The translations under genes were made by a program, and so were the position numbers. 64,000 bases of DNA from Maricaulis sp034670125. Its GTDB lineage: Bacteria; Pseudomonadota; Alphaproteobacteria; Caulobacterales; Maricaulaceae. The notes beneath the pieces are model-generated. The model did not search any database. It was not told the origin of the DNA and was given only the letters and a program-made list of their open reading frames with translations. This document shows positions 1 to 7,534 of this stretch, piece after piece (the stretch's first letter is position 1; every line of letters starts with the position of its first letter). The DNA lies in NCBI RefSeq assembly GCF_034670125.1, contig NZ_JAXMOC010000002.1, positions 186,001 to 250,000 on the forward strand. The letters run 5' to 3'.

Positions 1-1
1 G

Positions 2-664
2 ACGATGTTCGCCATGCCGGAAACCGGGATCGGTTTTCACCCCGATGTCGGCGGTGCCTATTTCCTGCCGCGCCTGGCGGGCGAAGTTGGCACCTGGATG
101 GGCCTGACCGGTGCGCGCCTGAAAGCACCTGACTGTGTCGCGGCGGGTCTGGCGACGCATTACTGCCCGTCCGGCCAGTATGACGCGCTGGTCGCGGCGC
201 TCGAGAGTGTCGACCTGACCGGTGAGGACGCGCTGGAAGTCCTGCTGGAAGAGTTCTCCGGCGATCCGGGCGACAGTGACCTGTCGGTGACCGGTGGCCT
301 GATCGATGCGGCTTTTGCCGGTGACAGTGTCGAAGACATTGTCGCCCGTATCGAAGATGCCGGTGATCCGTGGTCGGCCAAGCAGGCGAAAATTCTCGGC
401 ACCAAGTCGCCGACGGCGCTCAAACTGACCCTGGCCTGCCTGCGCAAGGGTGCCGAGCTCTCCTTCGAGGATGTGATGCGTCAGGACCTGCGCGTATCGA
501 GTTGGTGCCTGACCGGGACCGATTTCTACGAGGGCGTCCGCGCGGTCATCATCGACAAGGACCAGTCGCCGAACTGGGCACCGGCGGCGGATGACAGCGC
601 GATCGAGAAGGCGTTTGCGCCGCTCGATGCGGCCAATGAGATGAGCTTTCTCGACGACGCCTGA
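2..664 (+). CDS. 3-hydroxyisobutyryl-CoA hydrolase, C-terminal part (cut by left edge)
   Basis: Crotonase-fold enzyme that hydrolyses 3-hydroxyisobutyryl-CoA to free 3-hydroxyisobutyrate in valine degradation. The reading frame is already open at base 2, so the N-terminal portion lies outside the window; 220 residues are visible. The segment MPETGIGFHPDVGG matches the HIBCH active-site region, where the Glu of MPE and the Asp of PDVGG are the catalytic acids known from the human enzyme, followed by the family-typical YFLPRL and LTG stretches. The longer C-terminal region distinguishes HIBCH-type proteins from short enoyl-CoA hydratases. The next gene makes the following enzyme of the same pathway. 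The assignment is firm at family level; an enoyl-CoA hydratase/isomerase label is the fallback. Confidence 0.85.
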   Translation, partial: TMFAMPETGIGFHPDVGGAYFLPRLAGEVGTWMGLTGARLKAPDCVAAGLATHYCPSGQYDALVAALESVDLTGEDALEVLLEEFSGDPGDSDLSVTGGLIDAAFAGDSVEDIVARIEDAGDPWSAKQAKILGTKSPTALKLTLACLRKGAELSFEDVMRQDLRVSSWCLTGTDFYEGVRAVIIDKDQSPNWAPAADDSAIEKAFAPLDAANEMSFLDDA

Positions 665-730
665 CGGACACCACACGAAGACCACCAACAAGACACCACA
701 AAGAACACCACCATCAACGGGGAGACCAAC

Positions 731-1624
731 ATGGCCCGCATTGCCTTCATCGGACTTGGAAACATGGGATCCGGCATGGCCGCCAACCTGGTCAAGGCCG
801 GTCACGAGGTCCATGCCTTTGACCTCAACGCCGACGCCGTCGCGCAGGCGGTCGGGCAGGGCGCTGTTGCCGCTTCCAGCGCACCGGATGCCGTCAAAGG
901 CTCGGACGCGGTCGTCACCATGTTGCCCGCCGGCAAACATGTGCGCGGTGTCTATGAAGGCCAGATCTTTGACGCGGCCGCACCGGGCACGCTCTTCCTC
1001 GATTGCTCGACCATTGATGTCGACAGCGCCCGCCATGTCGGTGGTCTGGCGGTCGAGAAGGGCTTCCGCTTTGTCGACGCCCCGGTTTCCGGCGGCGTCG
1101 CGGCAGCCCAGGGCGGCACGCTGACCTTCATGGTCGGCGGTAGCGAAGGTGATTTCGCGGCGGCCGAACCGATCCTGGATGCCATGGGCAAGGCGGTGAT
1201 CCGGGCCGGTGACGTGGGCGCCGGCCAGGCGGCCAAGATCTGCAACAACATGCTGCTGGCGATCACCATGATCGGGACCTGTGAAGCCTTTGCCTTGGCC
1301 GAAAAGCTGGGACTGGACGCCCAGAACTTCTTCGACATCTCGTCCAAGGCCTCCGGCCAGTCCTGGTCGATGACGTCCTATTGTCCGGTGCCCGGCCCGA
1401 TCCCGACCACGCCGGCCAATAATGGCTACAAGCCGGGCTTTGCCACCGCGATGATGCTCAAGGACCTCAAGCTCGCCCAGGATGCCGCCCAGAGTGCCGG
1501 GGCGACCACGCCGCTGGGTGCCCAGGCCGAAGCCTTGTACGCCATGTTTGACAATCTGGGTGGCGGGGCGTCGGACTTCTCCGGCATCTACAAATTGCTC
1601 GATGGCAGCTGGGACAAGCGTTGA
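731..1624 (+). CDS. mmsB: 3-hydroxyisobutyrate dehydrogenase
   Basis: NAD-dependent oxidation of 3-hydroxyisobutyrate to methylmalonate semialdehyde, valine catabolism, cytoplasmic. It has 297 residues, the normal family length. The N-terminal Rossmann motif GLGNMGSGMA binds NAD; the substrate-binding segment DAPVSGGVAAAQGGTL lies near residue 117; the catalytic lysine sits in GAGQAAKICNN in the middle of the protein. A GGGGAG-type ribosome binding site precedes the ATG. It follows the hydrolase that supplies its substrate by 66 bases, so the two probably form one operon. Related beta-hydroxyacid dehydrogenases (tartronate semialdehyde reductase) share the motifs, but the neighbour favours the valine pathway. 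Confidence 0.9.
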   Translation: MARIAFIGLGNMGSGMAANLVKAGHEVHAFDLNADAVAQAVGQGAVAASSAPDAVKGSDAVVTMLPAGKHVRGVYEGQIFDAAAPGTLFLDCSTIDVDSARHVGGLAVEKGFRFVDAPVSGGVAAAQGGTLTFMVGGSEGDFAAAEPILDAMGKAVIRAGDVGAGQAAKICNNMLLAITMIGTCEAFALAEKLGLDAQNFFDISSKASGQSWSMTSYCPVPGPIPTTPANNGYKPGFATAMMLKDLKLAQDAAQSAGATTPLGAQAEALYAMFDNLGGGASDFSGIYKLLDGSWDKR

Positions 1625-1727
1625 GAGCAATTTAACCAATCCTGTTAAGGGGATTTTCGCGCTTTGCCGCTAACGTCAACTCCGTAATCAATAAAACGAC
1701 CATCAAAGGTCGGGTGGAGTGTGTGTG

Positions 1728-2219
1728 ATGGCGATGGCAGAAAGCGTGGCACCGGAAGCGGCGCCGAGTTCCGATTATCTTGAGCTTCTCCAACTGGTTG
1801 AGCGTCTGCACCGGCAATTGCTCGATGTCGTCAAGGACGAACTCGATCGGGAGGGCATGGACGATCTGAACAGTGTCCAGGCCTTGCTCCTGTTCAATAT
1901 CGGTGACCAGGAGCTCACCGCCGGTGAGCTACGGACGCGCGGTCACTATCTGGGCTCCAACGTCTCCTACAATCTCAAGAAGCTGGTCGACGCCGGCTAT
2001 ATCCGCCATGAGCGGTCGGCCGTCGATCGACGGTCCGTTCGTGTCAGCCTGACCGAGAGCGGTCATGCGGTGTGCGGGCATCTGAACGCGCTGTTTGAAC
2101 GGCAGGGCACGTCGCTGACGCCGGTTGGCGGCGTCGATGCCGAGCAATTGCCCACGATGAACACGGCATTGGCACGGATCGAGCGTTTCTGGGCCGACCA
2201 TATCCGTTTCCGGATGTAG
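1728..2219 (+). CDS. MarR-family winged-helix transcriptional regulator
   Basis: A 163-residue DNA-binding regulator. The recognition-helix region (LTAGELRTRGHYLGSNVSY) and the wing with DRRSVRVSLTESG are typical of MarR proteins. GTG (1719) and ATG (1734) are alternative starts, but ATG 1728 has GGTGGAG ending 8 bases upstream and is preferred. The protein looks like the LdtR-type MarR regulators of alphaproteobacteria, where the gene can lie near heme and glycine metabolism genes; that link is an inference from overall appearance. The target and ligand are unknown. The gap before hemA holds an imperfect inverted repeat that could be an operator. Confidence 0.75.
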   Translation: MAMAESVAPEAAPSSDYLELLQLVERLHRQLLDVVKDELDREGMDDLNSVQALLLFNIGDQELTAGELRTRGHYLGSNVSYNLKKLVDAGYIRHERSAVDRRSVRVSLTESGHAVCGHLNALFERQGTSLTPVGGVDAEQLPTMNTALARIERFWADHIRFRM

Positions 2220-2262
2220 GCGGCGGTCAGGCCACCACTGAAATTATCCATTGGGTGCGGCG

Positions 2263-2285
2263 CTTCGTCCATTATACGGATGAAG
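2263..2285. promoter_or_regulatory. imperfect inverted repeat between marR and hemA
   Basis: CTTCGTCC and GGATGAAG (one mismatch) flank a 7-base AT-rich centre, 66 bases before the hemA start and 43 bases after the marR stop. It could be an operator for the adjacent MarR protein or a weak hairpin ending marR transcription. There is no T-run, which speaks against a terminator. Confidence 0.25.
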
Positions 2286-2351
2286 GCCGAGGCGTTATAC
2301 GTCGACTCATTGTCGTGTCGGCATGTATAGATCGTCGTGAAAGGCCCGCCC

Positions 2352-3575
2352 ATGGATTACCAATCCGCGTTCCAGGATGCCGTCCGCCGCGTCAAGGCAG
2401 AGGGACGGTATCGCGTCTTTGCCGACCTGTTGCGTCGCAAGGGCGAGTTTCCTGTCGCGCGCTGGCGCTCCGAGGACGGCAAGGTCCGCGACGTCACCGT
2501 CTGGTGCTCCAACGACTATCTCGGCATGGGCCAGTTGCCCTGCGTCGTCGAGTCGATGAAGAAAGCCATCGATGATGTCGGGTCCGGCGCGGGTGGCACG
2601 CGCAATATTTCGGGTACCACGCACTACCATGTCGAGCTCGAGCGTTCGCTCGCCGACCTGCATCAAAAGGATGCCGCGCTTCTTTTCACATCTGGCTACA
2701 TCGCCAATGAGGCGACGCTGGCCACGCTGGGCAAGATCCTGCCCGGGCTGATCATGTTTTCCGACGAGCTCAATCACGCCTCGATGATCGAGGGTGTGAA
2801 GGGTGCGCGCTGCGAAAAGCGGATCTGGCGCCACAATGACGTCTCCCATCTGGAAGAACTGCTCGCCGCTGCCCCCAAGGACGCCCCCAAGGTCATCGCC
2901 TTTGAGTCGGTCTATTCGATGGACGGTGATATCGGACCGATCGAGGCGGTTTGCGATCTGGCCGACAAGTATGGCGCGCTGACCTATCTCGACGAGGTTC
3001 ACGCGGTCGGCCTTTACGGGCTGCGCGGTGCCGGTATCGCCGAGCGAGACGGGCTGATGGACCGCATAGACATCATCGAGGGAACTCTGGGCAAGGCGTT
3101 CGGCGTGATGGGCGGCTATATCGCCGCTGACGGGGCCATTGTCGACGCAATCCGTTCGTTGGCTCCCGGCTTTATCTTCACCACCGCCCTGCCACCGGCC
3201 CTGGCGGCCGGAGCGAGGGCCAGTGTCGAATATCTCAAGGCGGCTCACCATCTGCGGGAGCGTCACCAGGAGCGGGCTGCGACCCTCAAGACCCAGCTGG
3301 CCGGGGCCGGCTTCCCGGTCATGCCATCGGAAACCCATATTGTCCCGGTCAAGGTGGGTGACCCGGTGCTGTGCAAGCGTATTTCCGACATGCTCCTCGA
3401 TGAGCACGGGATCTATGTCCAGCCGATCAACTACCCGACTGTTCCGCGTGGTACCGAGCGGTTGAGGCTGACGCCGACCCCGCTGCATACCGACGCAATG
3501 TTTGACCAGTTGGCCGAGGCGCTGGAAGATGTCTGGGAACGGGCGAGCGAGCAGACCGGAGTGGCCCGGGGCTGA
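2352..3575 (+). CDS. hemA: 5-aminolevulinate synthase (C4 pathway)
   Basis: PLP enzyme that condenses glycine with succinyl-CoA to 5-aminolevulinate, the first step of heme synthesis in alphaproteobacteria. It has 407 residues, the normal length (about 405). Visible are the N-terminal MDYQSAFQDAV, the glycine-rich substrate loop GSGAGGTRNISGT, and the PLP lysine in EGTLGKAFGVMGGY near residue 246. An upstream in-frame GTG at 2337 exists, but GAAAGG 7 bases before ATG 2352 and family alignment favour the ATG. The AONS/KBL relatives lack the ALAS-type N-terminus, so the assignment is firm. A MarR gene lies directly upstream in the same direction. Confidence 0.95.
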   Translation: MDYQSAFQDAVRRVKAEGRYRVFADLLRRKGEFPVARWRSEDGKVRDVTVWCSNDYLGMGQLPCVVESMKKAIDDVGSGAGGTRNISGTTHYHVELERSLADLHQKDAALLFTSGYIANEATLATLGKILPGLIMFSDELNHASMIEGVKGARCEKRIWRHNDVSHLEELLAAAPKDAPKVIAFESVYSMDGDIGPIEAVCDLADKYGALTYLDEVHAVGLYGLRGAGIAERDGLMDRIDIIEGTLGKAFGVMGGYIAADGAIVDAIRSLAPGFIFTTALPPALAAGARASVEYLKAAHHLRERHQERAATLKTQLAGAGFPVMPSETHIVPVKVGDPVLCKRISDMLLDEHGIYVQPINYPTVPRGTERLRLTPTPLHTDAMFDQLAEALEDVWERASEQTGVARG

Positions 3576-3605
3576 TCGTCAGCGTCCCGGACCCCGAGGT
3601 GCTCA

Positions 3606-3833
3606 ATGGCCGGCGAAATCTTCGTCGAAATCCAGAAAGTCGGCAACGCCTTGCGCGTCGCAGCCATCGATGGCGCGACGGCGGAGGAGGTTGTGTTCCA
3701 GGTCCCGGCCCGAACCCCCCGTGCCGACATAGACATGCTGGCGCGGGCCAAGCTGGCCTGGAAACTCAAGCGGGCCGCAGCCAATGAAAAACGGCCGGGC
3801 AAGGGGCCCGGCCGTCGAGGTATCGAAGTCTAG
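3606..3833 (+). CDS. small DUF6898-family protein
   Basis: A 75-residue protein starting MAGEIFVEIQKVGNALRV. The N-terminal half fits the small alphaproteobacterial DUF6898 family, whose members often lie beside glyA and have sometimes been mislabelled as serine hydroxymethyltransferase. The C-terminal tail is rich in Lys, Arg and Gly and is encoded over a GC-rich hairpin (3791-3815) that looks like the terminator of the convergent mucR gene. No signal peptide or membrane segment is seen. Function is unknown. Confidence 0.6.
   Translation: MAGEIFVEIQKVGNALRVAAIDGATAEEVVFQVPARTPRADIDMLARAKLAWKLKRAAANEKRPGKGPGRRGIEV
3786..3815 (-). terminator. rho-independent terminator of mucR
   Basis: A 10-bp perfect stem (ACGGCCGGGC at 3791-3800 with its complement at 3806-3815) and a 5-base loop. 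Read on the minus strand the stem is followed by TTTTT (complement of 3787-3791). It lies 30 bases past the mucR stop and inside the 3' end of the convergent DUF6898 gene. Confidence 0.75.
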
Positions 3834-3844
3834 TCGGGTCGGCC

Positions 3845-4267
3845 TTAGCCGTCCTTCTTGCCGCGGCCCAGTCCGATGTCCTTGGCAAACTGCGACCGCT
3901 TGCGCGAATAGGCGGGAGCCACCATCGGATAATCGGACGGCAGGTTCCATTTGCGGCGATAATCGTCCGGCGACATGTTGTATTGCGAGCGCAGATAGCG
4001 CTTCAGCATTTTCAGTTTCTTGCCGTCTTCCAGACAGACGATGTAATCATCGGCAACCGATTTGGAGAGTGCGACTGCAGGCTTGGTCTTCGGTTCCGGC
4101 TTGACCTCGGATTCGGAGACTTCCTTCATCGTTGCATGAACTGACCGGATCAGATCCGGCACATTGTCGGCCGGCATGGAGTTGTGGGACAGGTAGGACG
4201 CCACGACATCGGTCGTCATTCGCAGCAATTCTTCCTTGTCGATATCGGGGAGCATGTCATCGGCCAT
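3845..4267 (-). CDS. mucR: MucR/Ros-family transcriptional regulator
   Basis: A 140-residue MucR-family protein, a global regulator class that in alphaproteobacteria binds AT-rich DNA and in Caulobacter acts in cell-cycle transcription. The C-terminal DNA-binding region CLEDGKKLKMLKRYLRSQY is followed by NMSPDDYRRKWNLP, diagnostic of the family. In typical MucR/Ros proteins the zinc ligands are Cys, Asp and two His; here Cys and Asp remain, but the positions of both His are Tyr (KRYL) and Gln (RSQY). Some Mesorhizobium loti Ml proteins of this family fold without zinc, so this need not destroy function. Divergent from glyA, with a 272-base intergenic region; it probably autoregulates. Confidence 0.9.
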   Translation of the reverse strand: MADDMLPDIDKEELLRMTTDVVASYLSHNSMPADNVPDLIRSVHATMKEVSESEVKPEPKTKPAVALSKSVADDYIVCLEDGKKLKMLKRYLRSQYNMSPDDYRRKWNLPSDYPMVAPAYSRKRSQFAKDIGLGRGKKDG

Positions 4268-4302
4268 AGGGCAAACCTTTCGGGAAACGCTGTCTTGCTT
4301 CT

Positions 4303-4317
4303 GTCACACGTGGTGAC
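4303..4317. promoter_or_regulatory. inverted repeat upstream of mucR
   Basis: GTCAC and GTGAC arms separated by five bases, 36 bases upstream of the mucR start in the mucR-glyA divergent region (4268-4539). The adjacent stretch 4318-4405 is markedly AT-rich, the type of DNA MucR proteins bind. The operator role is inferred only from symmetry and position. No riboswitch-like fold was recognised in this gap. Confidence 0.3.
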
Positions 4318-4539
4318 TTCACTGATTATTTCAATGCCAGATCGATATTATGTGTCGAACATCAGTTCAAGTCTGCAAAGTTGAATATATTTAATTTGCA
4401 GCAGCGCAGTCTGAATTGGGCAAATAAATGCATCCGGCACCACCCCCGCGCAGGCCCGATCTGCGTGCCGGCCAATTGCCCGCTTGCCCCGCTCCAAGCA
4501 GCACCTTATCAAACGGGTCAAAATGCCTGAGGATGCGTC

Positions 4540-5847
4540 ATGCCTGATACCCAGATCGAAGCCGGAACCGACAGCCCATTCTTCACCCGATCCATCGTCG
4601 AGAGTGATCGTGAAGTGGCCCATGCCATCCATGAGGAAATCCAGCGGCAGCAGAGTCAGATCGAGTTGATCGCGTCGGAGAACATTGTTTCCCGTGCGGT
4701 CCTGGAAGCGCAGGGTTCACCGCTGACCAACAAGTATGCCGAAGGCTATCCCGGCCGTCGCTATTATGGCGGCTGCGAGCATGTTGATGTGGTCGAGACC
4801 CTCGCGATCGAGCGGGCCAAGGCGCTGTTTGGCGCCCAGTACGCAAACGTCCAGCCCAATTCGGGCAGCCAGGCCAATCAGGGTGTCTTTCTCGCCCTTT
4901 TGAAGCCGGGTGATACCATTTTGGGCATGTCGCTCGACGCGGGCGGTCACCTGACCCATGGCGCACGTCCCAACATGTCCGGCAAATGGTTCAAGGCCGA
5001 AAGCTATGGCGTCCGGGAAAGCGATGCCCGTATCGATTATGACGCCGTGCGCGCCAAGGCCCTGGAAGTCCGGCCCCAATTGATCATCGCCGGCGGCTCC
5101 GCCTACCCACGCGAGATCGATTTCGCCGAATTCCGCAAGATTGCCGATGAGGTCGGTGCCTATTTCATGGTCGACATGGCCCATGTCGCCGGTCTGGTGG
5201 CAGGCGGTGTCTATCCCAATCCGATGCCGCATGCGCATGTCTGTACAACGACAACCCACAAGACCTTGCGCGGCCCTCGTGGCGGCATGATCCTGTCCAA
5301 TGACCCTGATCTTGGCAAAAAGTTCAATTCCGCCATTTTCCCGGGTCTCCAGGGTGGCCCGCTGATGCATGTCATAGCCGGCAAGGCGGTAGCCTTCGGC
5401 GAGGCACTCCAGCCCGAATTCAAGGACTATGTGGCCCGCGTCGTGGCCAACTGCCAGGCCCTGTCCAAAGCCATCACCGACGGTGGTTACGCGATCGTCT
5501 CTGGCGGCACCGACAGCCACCTGGCGCTGGTCGACCTGCGGCCCAAGGGCCTCAAGGGCAATGCCGCGGAACAGGCGCTGGAACGCGCCTATATCACCTG
5601 CAACAAGAACGGTGTTCCCTTCGATCCCGAAAAGCCGACCGTCACGTCCGGCCTCCGCGTCGGCTCACCGGCCGCGACCACCCGCGGTTTCGGAGAGGCC
5701 GAGTTCACGCAGGTCGGCGAGCTGATGGTGAAGGTGCTCGATGCCTTGGTTGATCATCCCGATGGCAATGCCGAAGTCGAGGCGGAAGTCCGCGAGACGG
5801 TGAAGGCTCTGACAGCGCGCTTCCCCATCTATCCCGAACTGGCCTAA
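4540..5847 (+). CDS. glyA: serine hydroxymethyltransferase
   Basis: PLP enzyme interconverting serine plus tetrahydrofolate with glycine plus 5,10-methylene-THF; the main source of one-carbon units and of glycine for the nearby hemA product. 435 residues, standard length. Motifs: IELIASENIVS near the N-terminus, NKYAEGYPGRRYYGGCE, MVDMAHVAGLVAGG, and the PLP lysine in TTTTHKTLRGPRGG. It starts a co-directional run with nrdR, ribD, ribE, ribBA, ribH, nusB and thiL, an order common in alphaproteobacteria. The gap to nrdR is only 9 bases. Confidence 0.97.
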   Translation: MPDTQIEAGTDSPFFTRSIVESDREVAHAIHEEIQRQQSQIELIASENIVSRAVLEAQGSPLTNKYAEGYPGRRYYGGCEHVDVVETLAIERAKALFGAQYANVQPNSGSQANQGVFLALLKPGDTILGMSLDAGGHLTHGARPNMSGKWFKAESYGVRESDARIDYDAVRAKALEVRPQLIIAGGSAYPREIDFAEFRKIADEVGAYFMVDMAHVAGLVAGGVYPNPMPHAHVCTTTTHKTLRGPRGGMILSNDPDLGKKFNSAIFPGLQGGPLMHVIAGKAVAFGEALQPEFKDYVARVVANCQALSKAITDGGYAIVSGGTDSHLALVDLRPKGLKGNAAEQALERAYITCNKNGVPFDPEKPTVTSGLRVGSPAATTRGFGEAEFTQVGELMVKVLDALVDHPDGNAEVEAEVRETVKALTARFPIYPELA

Positions 5848-5856
5848 GATACCGGC

Positions 5857-6342
5857 ATGCGTTGTCCTTTTTGCGGTCATCCTGATACTCAGGTCAAAGA
5901 TTCCCGTCCTGCCGAGGACGGGAATGCCATCCGGCGCCGACGGCAGTGCCCGTCGTGCTCGGCCCGTTTCACCACGTTTGAACGCGTGCAGTTGCGCGAA
6001 CTGACGGTGATGAAGAAATCGGGCCGTCGTGTTTCGTTCGACCGGGACAAGCTCAATCGCTCCATCCAGCTCGCCATGCAAAAACGCAATATCGAGCCGG
6101 ACCGGATCGACCAGATGATTTCGGGCATTGTCCGCCGACTGGAGTCGACCGGCGAGACTGATGTCACGTCGGATCGGGTCGGCGAGCTGGTGATGGAGGG
6201 ATTGAAAAATCTCGATGCCGTTGCGTATGTCCGCTATGCCTCGGTGTACAAGGATTTCCACAAGGTTGAGGATTTCCGCGAGTTTATCACCGATGAAGCG
6301 CTGACAGCCCATTTCGGTTCCCGCGAAGACGACGACGGATGA
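5857..6342 (+). CDS. nrdR: transcriptional repressor NrdR
   Basis: Zinc-finger/ATP-cone repressor of ribonucleotide reductase genes that senses ATP/dATP. 161 residues, normal length. The N-terminal zinc ribbon has CPFCG and CPSCS pairs with RRRRQ between them, followed by the ATP-cone (VMKKSGRRVSFDRDKL to ...YVRYASVYKDF). It overlaps the ribD start by 4 bases, so the two are translationally coupled. Confidence 0.96.
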   Translation: MRCPFCGHPDTQVKDSRPAEDGNAIRRRRQCPSCSARFTTFERVQLRELTVMKKSGRRVSFDRDKLNRSIQLAMQKRNIEPDRIDQMISGIVRRLESTGETDVTSDRVGELVMEGLKNLDAVAYVRYASVYKDFHKVEDFREFITDEALTAHFGSREDDDG

Positions 6343-6914
6343 GTGGCGCGGCGCGTCCGCATGTCACCTTGAAGCTGGCCACGTCGCTCGACGGGAAGAT
6401 CGCCTTGGCCAATGGCGTATCCCAGTGGATCACAGGACCGGAGAGCCGGGTGGTCGTCCACAGGATGCGTGCGGCCCATGACGCGGTGTTGACGGGGATC
6501 GGGACCATCCTGGCAGACGACCCCCGGATGACGGCGCGGCCAGAGGGTGGCTGTGAACGGCAACCCGATGTGATCATCATGGACAGCCAGGGGCGCACGC
6601 CCGCCTCGGCACGGGTCTTCAAGGGCGGTGACCGGTCGGTCACCCTGATACCGCACCGCGATCTGGCGCGGGCGATGGATGGGTATGGGCGCGTGATGAT
6701 CGAGGCTGGCGCCCGGATCGCCGCCGCGGCGATCGGAGCCGGTCTGGTCGACCGCATCGAATGGTTCCGGGCTCCGATGGTTCTGGGAGGCGACGGATTG
6801 TCGGCTCTTTCAGCGCTGGGACTTGAGACCCTGGACAGGGCGCCCATCTTCAGGCGGGCGGGCGTGGTTGAGCGCGGCGCCGACCTGCAGGAAACATACG
6901 AACGGATTTGCTGA
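6339..6914 (+). CDS. ribD: RibD reductase domain only (5-amino-6-ribosylamino-uracil phosphate reductase)
   Basis: A 191-residue protein that corresponds only to the C-terminal reductase half of bifunctional RibD. It has KLATSLDGKIA, WITGPESR, the RAAHDAVLTGIGTILADDPRMT core that binds NADPH and substrate, and a terminal APMVLGGDG segment. The usual EGG motif reads EAG. The N-terminal zinc cytidine-deaminase domain with HAE and PCxxxGrtPPC motifs is absent, and there is no room for it since the start overlaps nrdR. The deaminase must be encoded elsewhere, or this protein is a RibD-C paralogue. The stop shares one base with the ribE start (TGATG). It is a little short even for a lone reductase domain. 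Confidence 0.8.
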   Translation: MSGAARPHVTLKLATSLDGKIALANGVSQWITGPESRVVVHRMRAAHDAVLTGIGTILADDPRMTARPEGGCERQPDVIIMDSQGRTPASARVFKGGDRSVTLIPHRDLARAMDGYGRVMIEAGARIAAAAIGAGLVDRIEWFRAPMVLGGDGLSALSALGLETLDRAPIFRRAGVVERGADLQETYERIC

Positions 6915-7519
6915 TGTTTACCGGAATAGTGACAGCCAGGGGCCGGATCCGTTCGATCAGCGGCGACAGCGTCCGCCGCATCGAAATCGAAGCGCCCTAC
7001 GACCCGGACGGAATCGCCCTAGGCGCTTCCATTGCGCACGCCGGAGCCTGCCTGACCGTGGTCGAAAAAGGTCGGACCTCGGACGGCTGCTGGTACGCCG
7101 TCGATGTCTCGCCCGAAACGCTGGCACTCACCACGCTGGGCCGCTGGCGCGAGGGTGACGCGGTCAATCTCGAGCGCGCCCTGGCGATCGGCGAAGAGCT
7201 GGGCGGGCATCTGGTCACCGGGCATGTTGACGGGGTGGGCGAACTTGTCTCGAGGCGTGACGAGAATGAATGGATCGTGCTGACAGTGAAACCGCCGGCA
7301 GAGCTCAACAAATTCATTGCCAAAAAGGGCTCGATCACCGTCGATGGCGTATCGCTGACCGTCAATGGGGTGACGCGCGAGAGCTTTGATCTGATGATCA
7401 TTCCCCATACAGCCGACGTGACGACGCTGGGCGCGCTGCAAATTGGCGCACACGTCAATCTTGAGGTTGACCTCATGGCGCGCTACGCCGCCCGTCTGAG
7501 CGAATTCTCGCCGACCTGA
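6914..7519 (+). CDS. ribE: riboflavin synthase alpha chain
   Basis: Dismutates two molecules of 6,7-dimethyl-8-ribityllumazine to riboflavin. 201 residues with the tandem lumazine-binding repeats; the N-terminus MFTGIV is invariant in the family and fixes the start at ATG 6914. The repeat hallmarks GHVDGVGE and SITVDGVSLTVNGV are present. One-base overlap with ribD upstream; ribBA follows after 15 bases. Confidence 0.95.
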   Translation: MFTGIVTARGRIRSISGDSVRRIEIEAPYDPDGIALGASIAHAGACLTVVEKGRTSDGCWYAVDVSPETLALTTLGRWREGDAVNLERALAIGEELGGHLVTGHVDGVGELVSRRDENEWIVLTVKPPAELNKFIAKKGSITVDGVSLTVNGVTRESFDLMIIPHTADVTTLGALQIGAHVNLEVDLMARYAARLSEFSPT

Positions 7520-7534
7520 TTTCTGGAGACGCGC

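Noticed and set aside
1633..1649. CtrA-type TTAA-N7-TTAA box
   Set aside because: The TTAA elements are separated by 9 bases here, so it does not match the full consensus.
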